6,531 bases of DNA from Thermoflexales bacterium (GTDB lineage Bacteria; Chloroflexota; Anaerolineae; Fen-1058). The stretch lies in the NCBI GenBank assembly GCA_030834835.1, contig JAUQXD010001403.1, positions 1-6,531 on the forward strand, written 5' to 3'. A program made the position numbers and the translations under genes. Below are positions 5,967 through 6,531 of this stretch, piece by piece (position 1 is the first letter of the stretch; every line of letters starts with the position of its first letter). The notes beneath the pieces were generated by a model. That model worked only from the letters and a program-made list of their open reading frames with translations. It was not told the DNA's origin and did not search any database.

Positions 5967-6409
5967 ATGGATTATGGTGTTCGTCCGATCGGCGTCATCC
6001 GTACGCCGTTCACCGCGCTTGATCAAACCCCGATTCAGGCTTCACGCTCGACGGCCGTCGGCCAGATCGAAGTATTTGACGAATTCGCTGAAGGCCTGCA
6101 AGACATCGAGGAACTGTCACACCTGATTCTGCTGTACGTGTTGCATCAGCACGATACCTACACGCTGCGCGTCCAGCCGTTTCTGGACGATTGGCTGCAC
6201 GGCGTCTTTGCCACACGCTATCCCCGGCGGCCCAACTTCGTCGGCCTGTCGATTGTGCATCTGCTGGCGCGGCGCGATCGCGTGTGGAGTTCGAAGGCGC
6301 GGACATGCTGGACGGCACGCCACTGATTGACATCAAGCCGTATGTGCCAGAGTTCGACCACCGGACCGATGTGCGCCTCGGTTGGTATGGCGCGCGCAGC
6401 GGGCCCTGA
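5967..6409 (+). pseudogene. trmO: TrmO/TsaA-family tRNA methyltransferase gene with one frameshift
   Basis: The TsaA/TrmO family uses S-adenosylmethionine to methylate N6-threonylcarbamoyl-adenosine at tRNA position 37; many distant members are untested. Frame one gives VRPIGVIRTPF (5-15), HQHDTYTLRV and the signature GVFATRYPRRPN, then SIVHLLARRDRV (to residue 106, base 6284). After that it turns into unrelated residues and stops at 6326. The conserved continuation EFEGADMLDGTPLIDIKPYV, ending …RLGWYGARSGP, is in another frame from 6287 to the stop at 6407-6409. A single missing base near 6284-6286 explains this: restoring one codon such as CTG would give a normal short-form protein of about 147 residues (V-L-E-F). 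Start ATG 5967 has AGGAGG five bases upstream. It is either a recent null mutation or a sequencing/assembly error. The strong conservation of both halves favours an error or a very young lesion. Short members lack the extra C-terminal domain of E. coli TrmO, and such genes can occur near molybdenum genes. Confidence 0.85.
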
Positions 6410-6475
6410 GCGTCTGACATCAAGAGTGTCTACCAGGCACACGATGATCAGCAGTAAGAACGCGTAGACTTGAAA
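6410..6475. other. short intergenic spacer with no recognised gene
   Basis: Between the TrmO-like stop and the terminal inverted repeat I see no supported gene. Reading frames over this stretch are either a few codons long (an ATG at 6442 stops after seven codons) or antisense extensions over the TrmO-like gene. Confidence 0.6.
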
Positions 6476-6520
6476 CAGTGAGCGCCCGCCAGGATTCTTG
6501 ATCCTGGCGGGCGCTCACTG
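6476..6520. repeat. 20-bp perfect inverted repeat (possible terminator or REP-like element)
   Basis: Bases 6476-6495 and 6501-6520 are exact reverse complements with a five-base loop (6496-6500). After a small internal mismatch, TTGAA (6470-6474) and TTCAA (6523-6527) add five more pairs. No T tract follows on the plus strand and only TTT on the minus strand, so it is a poor canonical terminator despite its great stability. It lies 66 bases after the TrmO-like stop. It could end transcription, protect an mRNA 3' end, or be a dispersed palindromic repeat. Confidence 0.75.
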
Positions 6521-6531
6521 CGTTCAATCGT

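Noticed and set aside
6285..6287. Programmed -1 frameshift in the TrmO-like gene
   Set aside because: There is no slippery heptamer, no downstream pseudoknot was evident, and the family is not known for recoding. A lost base explains the data more simply.
1..6531. CRISPR array, tRNA, rRNA, insertion sequence or phage genes
   Set aside because: No regularly spaced repeats, no tRNA-like cloverleaf, no transposase motif and no terminal repeat pair flanking a gene were seen; the window is almost fully occupied by the listed genes.

Overview
The window is a compact, GC-rich (roughly 60%) bacterial segment in which nearly every gene can be tied to molybdenum or tungsten. The organism is probably a member of the Chloroflexota or a similar free-living environmental bacterium. 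That guess rests on the two lipoprotein binding proteins, one with a long Pro/Thr/Ala linker after the lipobox, and on general gene style. No phylogenetic marker is present, so the assignment is weak.

Layout. Positions 1-163 hold what may be the last codons of an upstream plus-strand gene, a clear intrinsic terminator hairpin (103-139) and the ribosome binding site of the first complete gene, an XdhC-family molybdenum cofactor chaperone (164-1207). A 114-base gap with a candidate promoter precedes a tightly packed five-gene plus-strand run (1322-5615): a class III (FecB/BtuF-like) substrate-binding lipoprotein, a FecCD/BtuC-type permease, its ABC ATPase, a small P-loop nucleoside-triphosphatase, and a ModA-type molybdate-binding lipoprotein. 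All four junctions overlap (17, 4, 10 and 1 bases), which implies one transcript with coupled translation. A strong hairpin with T/A tracts (5637-5679) ends this run and also serves the convergent minus-strand gene for a 69-residue molbindin (Mop, 5692-5901). A 65-base divergent promoter region then leads to a plus-strand TsaA/TrmO-family gene (5967-6409) that is broken by a one-base frameshift near 6285. The window closes with a 20-bp perfect inverted repeat (6476-6520).

How it fits together (inference). The XdhC protein handles finished molybdenum cofactor, ModA binds molybdate or tungstate outside the membrane, and Mop binds the oxyanion inside the cell. The FecCD-type transporter between them is therefore a good candidate for a molybdate/tungstate importer of the MolBCA kind (known from Haemophilus influenzae) rather than an iron or B12 importer. 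The most interesting feature is that one BtuCD-like membrane/ATPase pair shares an operon with two unrelated binding proteins and an unassigned NTPase, while no ModB or ModC is present.
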